In this document: piece by piece, positions 1 to 11,242 of the stretch
Position numbering within the stretch: position 1 is the stretch's first letter
Layout of the letters: every line of letters begins with the position of its first letter
Assembly: GCF_000005505.3 (NCBI RefSeq)
Contig: NC_016134.3
Coordinates: 35,898,150 to 35,962,149 of the forward strand
Length of the DNA stretch: 64,000 bases
Source of the DNA: Brachypodium distachyon
Lineage: Eukaryota > Streptophyta > Magnoliopsida > Poales > Poaceae
Reading direction: 5' to 3'
The notes under the pieces: generated by a model
The model's database searches: none
The model's input: the letters and a program-made list of their open reading frames with translations, nothing else
Told to the model about the DNA's origin: nothing
Translations under genes and position numbers: made by a program

Positions 1-1050
1 ATGAGCCGCCAATGTCACATTGACATGTGGACCAAAGGCTAACCTTATCTTTTATGGGTCCCGCCGGGCACGCCCCTTGGTTCCCTCCGGGTGGCACGGC
101 AGGGGACAAAACAGCTTTACTTTTCCAGGCGTCAGACGGCGCGCACTGTAGCCACGCGCCGGCTTCCGTCATCGGTCCTTCTTCGGTGCTTCTTTGCGCA
201 GTCAACTGGCACCACGACGTGAGCAACGACTGCTTTCCCGTGATAAAGAGGGCGTTGCTTTACTTTGCGCCATGTGATAAGGATAAGACCGTTGACGCGT
301 CTCGGCGCTAGCCGAGATCGGACTACTCGTGCTTATCTTGCAACAAGATAGATGTGCCGGCATATCCTTGGTATGCTGGCCTGTTAGCGATGCGGCTTAA
401 GGATGCCGGCGTAGTTGCCTGTGCCGGCTTTGCCTCCATTATCTCGGCTAACGTGTGTCGTCATGACTCTACCCGGGGTCATCCTCCCGACACTAGTCCC
501 CAAAGCTGTTGTGGTCCGGCTGGAAAAGATGTCGGGCCACGACAGTTTCCCGCAACTCAAGCCACCAAAGCCTACTAGGGCTGAGCCGAGAAAGATGCCG
601 AGACAATCCCTGAGTTATCTTAGCCGAGATTGGGTAACTTCGACATATCGAGTCAGCGTGCTTATTCAGCCCTGAGCCGAGATTCCTTTCTTCCTCGTGG
701 CTGGCAGTAGAAAACTCATTTCTGCCGACATTACTACCACCTGTCGCTAACATTCTGCGCTCTGCTTAATTAACGGGAAGATAAGACCCGGAGTACTGCC
801 GGCACGCCTTTTGAGGTGAGCGTGTCGTCCCATCAGACAGGAAAACTGGCAGGCCAGTAAGAGGGGGCATTTCGGTTCCCACACGGATCCTTATCTCCCC
901 GGATTCAGCGGGATTCACCGCGCCACATCGCCTAGTAACCGCGCGCGTGCGCCGTTAATGGGGTTGATTGCCCCCATGATCATGCGTGGCCTTACCATTG
1001 GCCACAGAGATTGTTGGCGCGGAAGATCCGCACCCCATTAGTGCGCCGCG
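1..1050 (-). repeat. 3' LTR part and adjoining non-coding sequence
   Basis: Only 1-94 is proven to be LTR, by its match to 14431-14524. The inner LTR boundary cannot be placed because the right copy is truncated at the same point. No convincing coding sequence lies in 95-1050; the short ORFs there overlap in several frames and look like chance. The stretch precedes the TATA box of the plus-strand element gene, so it probably also carries that gene's promoter. Confidence 0.6.
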
Positions 1051-1051
1051 G

Positions 1052-1060
1052 TTATAAATA
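1052..1060 (+). promoter_or_regulatory. TATA box for the element's plus-strand gene
   Basis: A TTATAAATA motif sits about 260 bp before the ATG at 1311, in a GC-rich context just before a C/T-rich leader. A start codon at 1100 opens another frame (to 1408) that overlaps the 1311 ATG and would act as an upstream ORF if transcribed. Prediction by motif only. Confidence 0.45.
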
Positions 1061-2098
1061 AGGGGAAGGGAGCGGGGTGAAACTTTTCCAATTCCTCCGA
1101 TGCCCTTGCTCTCCTCTGCTTCTGGCGCGCCTCACCATTGCTGCGAACTCAGAGCTCCTCTGCCGCTGTGCCTCCTAGCTTCCGGTAGCCAAGCTCGCCG
1201 TCGCACCCTTGCGCGCATTTGCCTAGCTCTCCGCCGCCGTTTCCCTGCTCGCTCGATCTTGCGCTGCCATCTCCTCACCGGACCCCCAAACCTAGATCTG
1301 GTTTCGAGCAATGGCGTCTTCTTCTCGCGATGCCGCCGCCGTCGACCCTGCCGCTCAGCACGTCGAGGAGGAGATGGGCTCAGAGCGCGCCGGATGGGAA
1401 GGCTCTGATGTATCGCCGGCGGATATCGACTGGATCCGCCGCACCCGATGGGTCCCGAAGGAAGTGGAGTGCTGGATCCCTGGTGACGAGGTTGTGCCGA
1501 CACCCGAACCTGGTGAGTGTGTCGTCTTCCTTGCTCATTTCGAATGCGGATTCGCTCTCCCGGCTAGCGACTTCACTAGGCAGTTTCTAGATTTCTTTGG
1601 CCTCCAGCCGCACCATCTTCCGGCTAACGCCATTCTCACTCTCTCGGCATTCGTCACTTGCCGCGTGACTTATCTCGGCCTCTGGCCTACTATCGACTTT
1701 TGGGCCAAGTACTTTATGTTCCGGCCCCAAGTCGTCCCTGACAAAGACAATCCCGGCGCCGCTAAGCCCATGACTCAGTGCGGCGCCGCCACCGTCATAC
1801 CCCGCCGAGGTTTGATCTTTCCTCGGATCCAAGGTCTTGAGTCCTGCAAGAAATGGCTCAAGACCTTCTTCTATGTCAAGAACTCCTCCGACTCTAACAC
1901 CGACAAGATCAATCTGTCGGGATTCATAGTCGGCCCACCGGAAGAAAAGAAGAACCGGAAGCACGACCCGAAAGACTCTCTTCCCGAGATCAACGAGGTT
2001 CATGCCGGCATCATCGACCTCAAGGAGAACGGGATGACGGCCGACGACCTGTTGGCGACATTCGTGTTCCGGCGGTTATGCCCGCTCCAACACCGGAC

Positions 2099-3608
2099 CC
2101 TAGTTTTGAAAACCGGACCGGTAATCGAACCAGCGAGGCTCTCGGTTCGGGTTTTTCCGGTCGAACTGCCGGTTCACCGGTTGAACCGGTTTGGTTTTTT
2201 AAGATATAAAATAATCTATTTTAAGTAAATACTGCAAAAAAAAAATCCCGGCCGGCAGCCGGCGCGGGGACGGGGCGGTCGGAGCGGCGGCTGGCGCGGG
2301 GGTGTCGTTGCTCGGGGCTCCGACACCGGGGGCGTGCGGTCACACCCCCATTTAGGTTCGGCAGGGGCGTCGGGGATCGCTCCGGCGATCACCGGCGTGG
2401 CCGATGGCGTACACGGACTGCAAACTAATGTACCCAGAATGCATGCAAACTAAGGACACATGCATGCACGTTTTTACCCAGGTTCGGGCCACCCTGAGGT
2501 GTAAAATCCTACATCCTACTTCTGAATTTGTTATTAGCCAAAGAACTGGGGTTTTACAGGTTGTCGGGGGGCGTCCCTGGGAGCTCTCTCTCTTTTTCAG
2601 CTAAATACCGCTTGCTACTTTTGGGCTATTGCTAGTAGTGAACTGTGAACTGGTCCAACAACTGGGATTCCAACCCTTTGACCATCGGCGGGGGTCCTCC
2701 TTTTATAACCAAGAGGTTACCATAGGTGCCACGGTGCATGCATTACAAGTGTCGAGCAGGGTGACATGGCAACTCCCCCTCGGTGCGCTGGTGGGCGTGC
2801 ATGAGCGCCAACTCCTCAGCTAGGGGCCTAAAGCCTAAGAATTAGCCCTGGACATCCACTGTTTATCTGACTAGACGGGTAACTTTCCTCCTGTCGGCTC
2901 ATTTAATGCGCCGTGCGCCTCACTCCTCGCCCTGGTGAGACTGCGCACTCGACGCCTGGCACGCGCCCGCGTGGCACTGCCGCTCCGCCCGCTGGGCCCC
3001 ACCATTGTGGCGGAAGCCTGTGCCCAGGAACCCCTCCTCCCGACAAGTGGCTTCCCGGGAGGCGCCAAGGCTTGATCACATCCGGGAACCCCCCCGGCAA
3101 GTGGCTTCCCGGGAGGCGTCCCGGCAGGAATATTCGCCGAAGCCCCACTAGCCTTTGCAGGCTGGTAGCTTGCTGGGTTGCTCGTGGCCGCAGCCCGAAA
3201 TGTGACCCTCCCGGGAACTCGGAGACGAGGCCCACGCGTCGCGCAACGGTGCTACCCCGGGTGCGACTGGTGCGACAGGGGGCGGGGAGGCATGGGCGGC
3301 CGGCGCTGGAGGCCGCGAGGCGCGCGGCTTGCGGAGCGGCGGTCGTCGCCGGAGGCGGCGAGGCACGCGACGACCGACGACGGTGGCGGCGGATGAGGGA
3401 GGGAGACGGCGAGACGGGGAACGGCAGGTGAACCGGGTGGTTCGAGCCAAGCCGCCCGGTTCACCGGTTTTCACGAAAACGGGCCGTTCGCCCGGTTTTT
3501 TTTGGTCCGCTTGGCCGTCCAGTCCAGTGTGCTAAACAGACCGCTGGGAGCTGCGGTTCCGATTTTTTCCGGTCGGACCGCCGGTCCGGTCCGGTTTTCA
3601 AAACTAGG
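2099..3608. mobile_element. hAT-type MITE carrying a solo LTR
   Basis: The ends are inverted repeats (CCTAGTTTTGAAAACCGG and its complement). The flanks 2091-2098 (CACCGGAC) and 3609-3616 (CGCCGGAC) form an 8-bp target duplication with one mismatch, the size used by hAT transposases. Removing the element and one flank restores the frame of the host gene across the site. Without the nested solo LTR (and one copy of its target site) it is about 530 bp with no coding sequence, so it is non-autonomous. Confidence 0.85.
2303..3277. mobile_element. Solo LTR nested in the hAT MITE
   Basis: The segment opens TGTCG and closes CGACA, with GGGGG on both sides (2298-2302 and 3278-3282), the 5-bp target duplication of LTR elements. 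Around 2470-2520 it has the 'acccaggttcgggcc ... atcctac' stretch common in grass LTRs. A direct repeat of about 22 bp (near 3045 and 3096, 'aagtggcttcccgggaggcg') lies inside. No internal domain is present, so it is read as a solo LTR. The G-run target is low complexity, so the borders carry some doubt. Confidence 0.7.
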
Positions 3609-5089
3609 CGCCGGACACACAAGATGTGTTTCTATAGCGGCCAGTTAGACCTGAACCGGGTTTCGACCGTCCGGCTAGACAAGCTCAAAGTCCGGCGCCG
3701 TGTTAAGGCGATCGCCAAGATGAACTTGTCCGAGAACTAGGTCTGGGGCATGATCTCGTTCAGCCGGAAGCACCGTCCGCCCCCGGTAAGTTTTTATCTA
3801 CGTATGTCTTCCGTTTTTATCCGACATGATGGTTATGCCGGCTTCCATCTGACAATGACTTATTCCGACGCAACCTTATAATTTTGTACAGAGGTTTACC
3901 CTTCAGCGCAATGCGGATGGGCATTCGCCGGATAAGCGCTTCGGGAGCGAGCGCTTGACCCCCGACTAGGAAGACCCGGACTCGGAGGATCATATGCCAA
4001 TCGCTCATGCTGGCCCCCGTCGCGCCGAAGGTAATGACTCCCGATATCTTCTCATGGATATTAGAACACTTATCACCAAAATGCTCATGCCTGCATTAAT
4101 CGGGGAACAGCTGACTCGGATGATCCCGTCGCTGGTGTGGCATCGGGTCTAGTTGCTGCCACGGTGCCAGCCCGCGAGAAACGCATCGCCGAGACTGATC
4201 TTCCGAGGACCATGAAGCGGAAGAAAACCACTGCACGGCAACCGAAGCCGAAGCCCAAGGTCGTTGGGTAAGATTTACAGCACTTCGATCCCTAATGTCG
4301 GTATTTTTCTTAATCATCATGAAGGTAATAAACTTTCATTCGTACAGGGAGGCTCTAACGGCTACGCAATCTCAGACGTGCATCGCGTCCGAGATCCCGA
4401 CAGCCACATCCCCGTGTGCCGAGCCTTCAACTCAGGCCACGGGAGAGACCGAGACCACCGTAGATCCGACATCTCCCGTCCGGGATGTCGGCCCTGGCAT
4501 CGACGTTCCGAGCGTCGCACAAGCCGGGACATCTGCGGCCGGAACTTCGGCGGCCAGGGCTGATCCTTTGTTCGCAGCGCCTGACACGCAATCAGAGCCG
4601 CTGGCCACGGAACCTCCTCAACAGCCGGCCACACAGCCCCAAGAATCCCAAGGACCCCAAGCGACCGCAACGCCGCCATCGCTGCCGCCGCAGCCACAAG
4701 CAACTCAGTTAGCGGCTGCACGCGCCAAGAAAACTAGGAGCTCCGCCATCCCGACGGGACAAGAGCCTCCGAGTTCTTCCAGCTCGTCATCTGTCCGGGG
4801 TACTCAGGGAGTTCCCCTTAGGACGGCAAGCGGGCATAGCTGGGGGTCGCTTGGCCAGTACGTGATGGACTAGAACAGCACCGACAGCTATGAGGTGAAC
4901 TCTGGCACCATCCAGACAGCACGGCAGAGCCCTCTGGTGGGGGCCAGCATCTGTGGCGGGGACTCCGGAGTCTCTGTCGGCCCGATGTTCCATGCAAGGG
5001 TCGCCTTGTTTGAGTCCAGCCGAGCTGCCGAGGTACGAAAAATTCCTTTGAAGTTTTTTACTCTATCTCTAGTATACATACTCCTAGTC

Positions 5090-5675
5090 CCCAAGGTTTA
5101 GGGCGAGTAAGAATTAGTCGGCCTGAAGTTTATCTCAGAAAATTCCAAACACTTTGCAAGACTTAAAAACTTCAAACACTATTCCCCAAGATTCATGCCG
5201 AGTTTAGAATAGTCGGCATGAAGCTTTAAAACTTCAAACACTTGTTCCCCGAGATTCAGGCGGGTTTAGAATAGTCGGCCTGGAGCTTAAAAACTTCAAA
5301 CAATTATTCCCCGAGATTCAGGCCGGGTTTGGAATAGTCGGCCTGGAGCTTAAAAACTTCAGACACTTATTCCCCGAGATTCAGGCCGGATTTGGAATAG
5401 TCGGCCTGGAGCTTAAAAACTTAAGACACTTATTCCCCGAGATTCAGACCGGATTTCGAATAGTCGGCCTGGAGCTTAAAAACTTCAGACACTTATTCCC
5501 CGAGATTCAGACCGGATTTAGAATAGTCGGCCTGAAGCTTAAAAACTTCAGACACTTATTCCCCGAGATTCAGGCCGGGTTTAGAATAGTCGGCCTGAAG
5601 CTTAAAAACTTCAAACACTTATTCCCCGAGATTCCGGCCGGGTTTAAAATAGTCGGCCTGAAGCTTAGAGCTATT
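5090..5675. repeat. 63-bp tandem array, about nine units
   Basis: Units restart at 5241, 5303, 5366, 5429, 5492, 5555 and 5618, a 62-63 bp period, with degenerate units before 5241. Each has the core 'ttccccgagattcaggccg' and 'atagtcggcctg'. TTCAGGCCG and CGGCCTGAA in one unit are inverted copies about 13 bp apart, so each unit can fold as a hairpin. The array fills most of the intron 5033-5720 of the plus-strand element gene. Confidence 0.92.
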
Positions 5676-7012
5676 GACCTACCACTGCAATAGAATTAAT
5701 TGTGGATCACCGTCTTGCAGAGCTGCATGAATAGGCGCACCGCCACCTTCAAGGTCCTGCTTGCAGCGCACAAGAAACTGGCTGCGCAGCACAAAGCTTT
5801 GGTAGCCGAACAACAGAACAAGAGTAAGTCCATTTCCACCGACATAAAAGCTACGTCCAACTGTTTATGTACATGAAGACTGATATGTGCTTTCGTCCAC
5901 AGCCGGGGACGACGCTCAAGTGTCGGAGCTTTTGAAGCGCGTCGCGGAAGTGCAAGGTATGATCTTGTCCTTGTCTCGGGTTTCATCCATTTTAATCTTA
6001 GACTCTTGTAAGCAATGTCTTTCAAACATGGGAGAAAACTCGGCTGGAGGAACAACACCGAGATGAGGTGGCCCGGCTGAGGGCGCAGCTCTAAGCGCAA
6101 GCGGAGGCACACAAGGCCGAGGTAGTTCAACTTACCGAGGCCCTCTCCACGCAAGCCGGCGAGAAGATCCGCCTGGAAAGCGAAGTGCAGAAATGCAAAG
6201 ATCTTGTCGCCAAGGCCGAGACCCGCGCCACTTCTGCCAAGGAGGAGAAGGCCGGGAGCTCCCACATGCTCAGCGTGTGCGCCCGGGATCTCGGCAAAAT
6301 AGACGGACTGCTGGCCAGTAAGTTGCCATAACCCAAATTTCTTTTAGTCATCTGGCCTAGAGCAACAATAGCATGTTGAGATTCATTAATCCTTCTTTGT
6401 CCTTGTCAGAATTTTTTTCCCACTCTACCGAGAGTGCGCAGGCCGCCGTGATCAGAGCTCGCGGAAAAAGGGATCCGGCTAAGGCATTGCACTCATCAGC
6501 ATTTGGACTCAGGTCAAACCTCTGAAGTCCTTCGGCGTCGACATGCTCAACGCCGGCATCCGTGCCTTCCGAGCTCTGTGGCCGGGAGAAGAAGCGCCGA
6601 GTGGCATCTCGGAGTTAGTCAAGCGACTCCTGTGGGTGGAGGACCGGCTAAACAAGTGGCGGGAGTTGGCCGCTCGTGTCGGCGCCGACGAGGCTCTGTC
6701 GTTCTTACTTTCCTGGTACTACGTCATTAACCTCGACGTGCTGCAGTCCATGCGCCTCGGCTCTCCCCTTCTTGTCGGACCCAGAGCTGATCGCGAAGCG
6801 TCAGGAGAGGGTCTACTCCTTCATTTAATATGCCGACGTGCATAAGTTCGTGGAGGGTCCAATATCAGATGCGGACGAGGAGGCGGCCGAGGAAGACGAA
6901 GAGGAAGTCGACGAAGAGATCGTGGTCGAGTCGACATCCACGGCGACGGACGCTCCGAGTACCGGCACCAATCCCTCTGCCTTATCTTAGCTATGTCGGA
7001 AAAATCGTTTAA

Positions 7013-7623
7013 AGTTATCAGATCCCCGGGATGCCGGGTGCAGATGTAAACATTTTAAATTAATTTTTTTTGTGACATCCAACACTTTTAATTTGCTTAT
7101 GCCTTTTTAATTATCAAGTTCCCAACCGAGTCTCCGAGTTTATTTTTTCTGTTGGTGAATTTTTTTACTTCGGTTCTTTGTCTGCCTTGTCGGCGTTCGA
7201 CGTATGAATCGCAAAGGCATAGAATAGACCTTTCAAAAAATATTAAACTCGAAAAATTTGCTTGGAAACGCCCGATATAGGAAGGAAATTTTGAATTAGG
7301 GAAAGTAACACGCATCTCGGCTCGCTCATTTGCTTGATTCCGCAATAGTTTTTCATGTGTTTAGTAATTTCGTACCAATACTCTAGCTTGCCATGAAGCC
7401 GGGTTGCGGACAACAGCAAAGTCATAGAGGGGGTTTTCAGTACCGACATACTACTGAACCGACATAAGATTACACAATCATGCCATGCCGACATACAAAT
7501 AAATAAATGCAATACAAGACTTCTATAGCATTGAAGTCCTCGAGTTTCTTTTAAGAACCCGACAGAAAATTCATTGGCTCAAAATATTCAGCATAAGGAA
7601 AAAAAGATACAAATACTCATCTC
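7013..7623. other. AT-rich spacer between the two convergent element genes
   Basis: The 610 bp between the plus-strand gene stop and the pol stop are AT-rich and hold no supported coding sequence. The small minus-strand ORFs here resemble no known retroelement domain. 3' ends of both transcripts would be expected here. Confidence 0.6.
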
Positions 7624-8169
7624 TTAAGTATAGAACGGACGAAGCAAAGCTACATTCCATGGCTTCTTGGTTTCCTCGCCCGACCGGTCCATTCTGTTCG
7701 CGTTGGGATCCTGCGCATCTATAAGATAGTAGGAATCATTGTGTAGCGATTTGCTCACAATGAAGGGTCCTTCCCATGAGGGCGACAGCTTATGCACGCC
7801 GGCTGTGCGCTGCACAAGTCGGAGCACGAGATCTCCTTCCGGCATATGAATTTTGCTGGCATACCTCTAGCAACCATTGCATTTCCAGACCATGTCTTCT
7901 GCTTCCTGTAGTGCAGTCGGCCAGTAGAAACCGTGCCGGAATGCCTTGCCCACCAATGTTCTTGAAGATGCATGATGACCACATTCCCCCTGATGAATAT
8001 CCCGGAGTATTTCTTGCCCTTCTGCCGGGTCAACGCATCGCTGCAAGACGTTATTAACACTTCTCTTGTACAGCTCGCAATTGATGATAGTATATGCCTT
8101 TGCCCGTCTCTGAATTTGCCTTGCCGACACTTCCTCTTCCGGGAGACTCCCATCCTTGAGGTAGGACAT
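7624..8169 (-). pseudogene. Integrase: zinc-binding and C-terminal parts, core deleted
   Basis: Codons read from 8169 carry the His-His-Cys-Cys zinc-binding module (the HH near 7980 and CNGC near 7868 are visible), typical of the integrase N-terminus. After a stop at about 7864 the sequence passes within about 12 codons to the C-terminal part (GDLVLRLVQ, SPSWEGPFIV, the closing LRPFYT and a stop at 7624). The catalytic DDE core, normally several hundred residues between these parts, is absent. An internal deletion near 7830-7850 explains this. Confidence 0.85.
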
Positions 8170-8175
8170 TATCGG

Positions 8176-8871
8176 TTACGCCCAAGCCGGCACGGGACCA
8201 GTGACAAAAACTGGTTCGTCTATCTCCATTGGCTCAACCGCCATTGCTTCAGCCGAGTTAGGGCGCTCAGTCCCCGGGTTACCAGAACCACTGCCACTAT
8301 CAATGTCCATCGGGGCGATGCCAGCTTCTGAGCTTGCCGGAATAAATATTGACTCCGATTCGGGTGACGGCTTGATGGATGGCTTGCGTAAATGTTCCAA
8401 TGCCACACCAGCCAGGATGGCCTGTCGTGTTGATCCGAGCTTCGATAGAGTGCCGGCTGCCTCGTTCTCCGCCCACGGTATATGATAAAATTCGCACCCT
8501 TCAAAGTGGCCACTAATCTTCTGCACATGAAAGCGGTATAGCACCGTATTGACATCCAATGCATCCCAATTGCTAGAGACTTGCTGGACTACTAAGTCGA
8601 AATCGCCAAAGCATTGAATCCGGCGAACTCCAATCTCTTTTGCCATCTTCAGTCCGTGAACAAGTGCCTCATACTCGGTGACATTGTTGGATGCTGCAAA
8701 ATGTATTTGCAACACATATTTAAGTTGGTCGCGCTTGGACGAAGTGAGAATTATGCCGGCACAAAGCCCACTTTTCATTTTGGAGCCGTCAAAATGCATC
8801 TTCCAGTAGCTAGTTTCAGGTGGCGGTGGTTCATATTCCATCTCGGCCCAATCCACCAGGAAATCCGCCAA
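8176..8871 (-). pseudogene. Second (archaeal-type) RNase H of pol
   Basis: An uninterrupted frame holds an RNase H fold of the RVT_3 type: FDGS (first Asp), TEYEAL (Glu), GDFDLVV (Asp) and ENEAAGTLSKL near the end. In active members the last motif usually carries a further Asp, here Gly, so activity is doubtful. A Pro/Ser/Met/Asp-rich linker follows and a TAA ends the frame at 8173. The next frame (integrase) continues in the same register beyond that stop, so the stop is probably a point mutation. Having this domain as well as the ordinary RNase H marks the Tat lineage. Confidence 0.85.
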
Positions 8872-8892
8872 AGCTTGAGATTTTACGGCATC

Positions 8893-10300
8893 TCATCTGT
8901 CGTACTGCAGCGTGTAGGGTGCTAACTCAATAGCCCATTTTGCTATCCGGCCCCTTGCATCTTTGTTGCTCATGATTTTCGAGATTGGTGCTTCACATAT
9001 GACCAGGATCTGATGTGCATCAAAATAATGCTTCATCTTCTTTGCCACCATATAGACGCCGTACGCCATCTTCTGGTAGTGAGGATAATTCTGTTTAGAT
9101 GACGACAACACCTCGCTCAGGTAATATACCGGCCTCTGGATCGACCTGCCGTCTTCATCTCTTTCCACCACTATGACGGCGCTGACAACTCGGTTTGTTG
9201 CTGCTATGTATAACAACATCGGCTCTTGCGCCATTGGCGAGGCTAATATCGGCGTCGTAGCAATCATCTTCTTCAGCTCTTGGAAGGCCACTTCTGCCTG
9301 TTGCGTCCATACGAACTTGTCGGTTTTCTTCATCAGTTGGTATAAGGGCATTGTCTTTTCACCCAGCCGACTAACAAAACGACTTAACGATGCTAAGCAT
9401 CCAGTGAATTTCTGCACATCCTTGAGACATTTCGGCAGTTTCATTCTCTCTATGGCGGCGATCTTCACATGGTTCATTTCTATGCCTCGGCTCGATACCA
9501 GGAACCCGAATAGCTTCCCTGCTGGCACACCGAATGTGATGAGCCATTGGCCGGGTTTAGCTTCCTTCGCAATCTCCTCAGATTTGCGAATGTTTCCCGG
9601 ATATCATCTAGCAACGTGGCGCTTTCTTTGGTTTTTATGACGACATCGTTGACATATACCTGCATATTTTTGTCGAGTTGATCGTGCAAGCATTTCTGCA
9701 TGCATCTTTGATAAGTAGCACCTGCATTTCTCAAACCAAACGGCATAGTGCAATAGCAATAAGCCCCAAACAGGGTGATAAAGGATGTCTTTATTTGATC
9801 ATTAGGGTTCAGCGGTATCAGGTGAAAACCAGAGTACGCGTCTACAAAAGACAGCAACTCACACCCGGCAGTGGAGTCGATCACTTGATCGATCCGAGGT
9901 AATGGAAAAGGATCTTTGGGACATGCCTTGTTCAGGCTGGTGTAGTCGATACACATGCGTCACACCTTGGTAACAGTTGGGTCGTCTTTCTTCTTCTCAA
10001 CCATGACCGGGTTTGCCAACCAGTCGGGATGCAACACTTCCATGATAAAGCCGGCAGCTAGAAGCCGGGATATCACTTCGGATATGATTTTCCTTCTGTC
10101 GTCGGCGAAGCGTCGAAGGGGCTGCTTCACCGGTCTTGCGTCTGCCCTGACATGCAATGAGTGCTCAGCCAACTCCCTTGGCACACCCGGCAGGTTTTGA
10201 TTTGACCATGTGAAGATGTTCCGATTCTCACGGAAGAAGCTGGTGAGCTTGCCTTCCTATTTCGCATTCAGGCCGGCACCAATGATGATGGTGCGGTCCG
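8893..10300 (-). pseudogene. Reverse transcriptase and RNase H of pol
   Basis: The frames 9960-10184, 9480-9956 and 8893-9528 together give a Ty3/Gypsy RT. In order: the N-terminal block ending VEKKKDD, a TGA at about 9960, MCIDYTSLNKACPKDPFPLP, FVDAYSGFH (first catalytic Asp present), MPFGLRNAGATYQR, then YVNDVV where active enzymes have YVDD. A frame change near 9530 leads to the connection domain and RNase H (ILASPM, RPVYYLSEVL, KMAYGVYMVAKKM). The Asn in the YxDD box and the breaks make it inactive. Confidence 0.9.
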
Positions 10301-10529
10301 GGAACTCACTGTCGACCGGGATCTTCTTCGTCTCCTTGGCTGACTGAAAGGCCACGCTTCCATGGGGATTGGTCATAACTGGCAGGACAATCTGTGCCGA
10401 CTGAGCCAATGCAACGGCTTCTCGTAGCTTCCTCTTCTCGCCAGCTATAACCAGTGACTCGGTTAGAGCAGATCCTGCCGCTGCGCACTCTATCGAACGC
10501 TTGTAGTTGCCGGTAATGGTTATGGTACC

Positions 10530-11066
10530 TACGGGTGGGCATAAAAACCGAGAAACCGAAACCGATCACCGAAGAACCAGAAACCGAAGCCAATTGGACC
10601 GAAACCGAAGAACCGTTTAAAACTTCGGTCAGGAAACTCAAAGAACCGAAGTTTGTTCGGTTAATTCGGTCTCTTGCCTCGGTTAACCGAAAAAACCCGA
10701 AGAACCAAAGTTCATTGCTGCATCTTTAAAATTTAATGTTTTCATTGCATGTTAGATGATATTTACTCATTACGTGTGTCTGTGTCCCATACGATTATGT
10801 GTTTATTTTTGCGTGTAACTTAAATCTATTTTCTGTTGTAAGTAGAAGATTGAACTAAATTTGTTTTCATTAATTTTTTTTGCCGTAAACACAATGTTCG
10901 GTTAGTTCGGTTCTGAACCGAAAACCGAACCGAATTTTCAGTGAACCGCACTTTCGGTTCTCAAAATTTTTAAGATAACTTCGGTCCGCATATTTGAAGA
11001 AACGAATTTCATGAAAACCCGAAGAACCGAACCGAAATTTTGGGTATAACCGAACGCCCACCCCGA
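10530..11066. mobile_element. hAT-type MITE in gag-pol
   Basis: A 537-bp AT-rich segment with inverted ends (ACGGGTGGGC at left, GCCCACCCC at right) and many 'ggttcggtt'/'aaccgaacc' subterminal motifs. It is flanked by a perfect 8-bp duplication ATGGTACC (10522-10529 and 11067-11074). It has no coding sequence and splits the pol frame between protease and reverse transcriptase. The 8-bp target site and end sequence point to the hAT superfamily. Confidence 0.9.
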
Positions 11067-11242
11067 ATGGTACCATTTGGTCCCGGCATCTTCATCTTCA
11101 GGTAGCCAATGTGGGTAGTCACCTAGAATTTGGCCAATGCCGGTCTGCCAAGCAGCGCATGGTACGGACTGCTGAGGTCCACAACTTCGAACACCAAGTT
11201 CTTGGTTCGGCAGTTCTCCTTGGTGCGGAATAAGACGTCAAC

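Larger units (their letters stand above)
1311..6990 (+). pseudogene. Plus-strand element gene, 'putative gypsy type transposon' family
   Basis: Exon 1 encodes a long N-terminal domain like PF04195, found in grass Gypsy elements. Likely introns have good sites: donors at 3786, 5033, 5824, 5957 and 6318; acceptors ending at 3891, 4347, 5720, 5902 and 6409. The middle part is Pro/Ser/Thr-rich. The 5721-6317 exons give Lys/Glu/Ala-rich heptad-like coiled coil. The last exon ends in an acidic Glu/Asp tail and stops near 6988. It is broken by in-frame stops (near 3738, 4872, 6091 and 6827), at least two frame changes (near 6480 and 6770) and the insertion at 2099. It runs against gag-pol, and the two 3' ends lie about 630 bp apart. 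Function unknown. Confidence 0.72.

Noticed and set aside
1100..1503. ORFs on both strands around the start of the element gene
   Set aside because: They overlap the frame from 1311 that carries the recognisable domain; the plus one (1100-1408) is at most an upstream ORF.
5090..5675. CRISPR array
   Set aside because: The 63-bp units are contiguous with no variable spacers, and this is plant nuclear DNA, so a tandem repeat is the right reading.
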